Assembly: GCA_937127205.1 (NCBI GenBank) | Contig: CAKZLS010000120.1 | Location: 1-5,053 of the forward strand | DNA from: an uncultured Rhodospirillales bacterium | Lineage (GTDB): Bacteria > Pseudomonadota > Alphaproteobacteria > Rhodospirillales > Defluviicoccaceae | Length of the DNA stretch: 5,053 nt | Reading direction: 5' to 3' | Part shown: positions 4,525 to 5,053 of the stretch, piece by piece | Layout of the letters: each line of letters starts with the position of its first letter | Position numbering within the stretch: the first letter of the stretch is position 1 | Made by a program: the position numbers and the translations under genes | Notes under the pieces: generated by a model | What the model was told of the DNA's origin: nothing | What the model saw: only the letters and a program-made list of their open reading frames with translations | Database searches by the model: none

Positions 4525-5053
4525 ATGCAGAATCTTCCCGCCGACAGCCTCCTCACAAAACCTCGCACCATAAAGATTCACGGTGAAGAGGAATTCGAAG
4601 GAATGCGCAAGGCCGGGCGGCTCGCGGCTGAAACCCTCGACTATATTACGCCGTTCGTTCAACCGGGTGTTTCAACGGGCGAACTTGACCGCTTGTGCGA
4701 TGCCTTCATTCGTGATCATGGCGCAATACCGGCGCCGCTGAACTACCGGGGCTTTCCCAAATCCATTTGCACGTCCGTCAATCGCGTGGTCTGCCACGGG
4801 ATCCCCGGAGACAAGCATCGGCTCGAGGAGGGCGATATCCTCAACTTGGACGTCACCGTTATTTTGAATGGCTGGCACGGCGACACCAGCCGCATGTTTT
4901 GTCTCGGAAAGGTAGCGGTCAAGAAGCAGCTTCTGGTGGATGTGACCTTCGAGGCCATGTGGCGCGGCATCAAAGTGGTCAAACCGGGCATTACGGTTGG
5001 CGATATCGGGGAAGCCATTCAGACCTATGTGGAGGCCAACCGGTTTTCCGTGG
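4525..5053 (+). CDS. map: Methionine aminopeptidase type I, N-terminal two thirds (runs off the right edge)
   Basis: The frame from ATG 4525 stays open to the window edge, giving 176 codons of a protein usually about 250-275 residues long. It removes the initiator methionine from new proteins in the cytoplasm and uses a two-metal site. Visible family features are IKIHGEEEFEGMRKAGRLAA (16-35), LNYRGFPKSICTSVNRVVCH (72-91) with the substrate-site His91, and the metal ligands Asp109 in ILNLDVTV and Asp120 in GWHGDTSR. The later ligands (one His, two Glu) lie beyond the window. The short N-terminal extension of about 15 residues before IKIHG is common in alphaproteobacteria. An in-frame TGA at 4513-4515 rules out a longer form. 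No Shine-Dalgarno is evident. It lies 69 bp after sfsA; its promoter, if separate, is not identifiable. Confidence 0.95.
   Translation, partial: MQNLPADSLLTKPRTIKIHGEEEFEGMRKAGRLAAETLDYITPFVQPGVSTGELDRLCDAFIRDHGAIPAPLNYRGFPKSICTSVNRVVCHGIPGDKHRLEEGDILNLDVTVILNGWHGDTSRMFCLGKVAVKKQLLVDVTFEAMWRGIKVVKPGITVGDIGEAIQTYVEANRFSV

Overview
The window reads as ordinary chromosomal sequence of an alphaproteobacterium, most likely Rhodospirillales-like. It is GC-rich and densely packed. The minus-strand order comF - glutaredoxin - Nit-family amidohydrolase, with a BioC/NDUFAF5-like methyltransferase diverging from comF, is an arrangement I associate with alphaproteobacteria. So is sfsA followed by map. 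The taxonomic assignment is inferred from gene content and protein style only. There is no sign of phage, transposon, CRISPR or plasmid genes.

Layout, left to right. (1) Positions 1-45, minus strand: the first 15 codons of a DUF1178-family gene that runs off the left edge. (2) Positions 135-749, plus: a small class I SAM-dependent methyltransferase of unknown substrate, divergent from DUF1178. (3) Positions 760-2650, minus: a compact operon transcribed right to left, comF, then grxC (23-bp gap, GTG start with a good Shine-Dalgarno), then a Nit1/Nit2-like carbon-nitrogen hydrolase coupled to grxC by a 4-bp ATGA overlap. The methyltransferase and the hydrolase converge with only 10 bp between their stops. 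(4) Positions 2651-2746: a divergent intergenic region with an 18-bp tandem repeat. (5) Positions 2747-3622, plus: a complete BioC/NDUFAF5-like methyltransferase. (6) Positions 3745-4455, plus: sfsA. (7) Positions 4525-5053, plus: map (methionine aminopeptidase), cut by the right edge. A second 18-bp tandem repeat spans the sfsA stop codon, and a 13-bp palindrome precedes map.

How the genes may work together: a glutaredoxin and a Nit-type amidase in one coupled operon would fit glutathione upkeep (thiol reduction plus hydrolysis of deaminated glutathione), but the substrate of this Nit protein is an inference. ComF is a phosphoribosyltransferase-fold protein linked to DNA uptake or processing in other bacteria. 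SfsA and Map have no obvious joint pathway and are probably only co-oriented.

I did not find a new biological system here. The points worth a second look are the DUF1178 start at the left edge, the methyltransferase lying between nit and DUF1178 in opposite orientation, two unrelated 18-bp tandem duplications in intergenic DNA, a few short inverted repeats, and the contrast between minus-strand genes with Shine-Dalgarno sequences and plus-strand genes without them.
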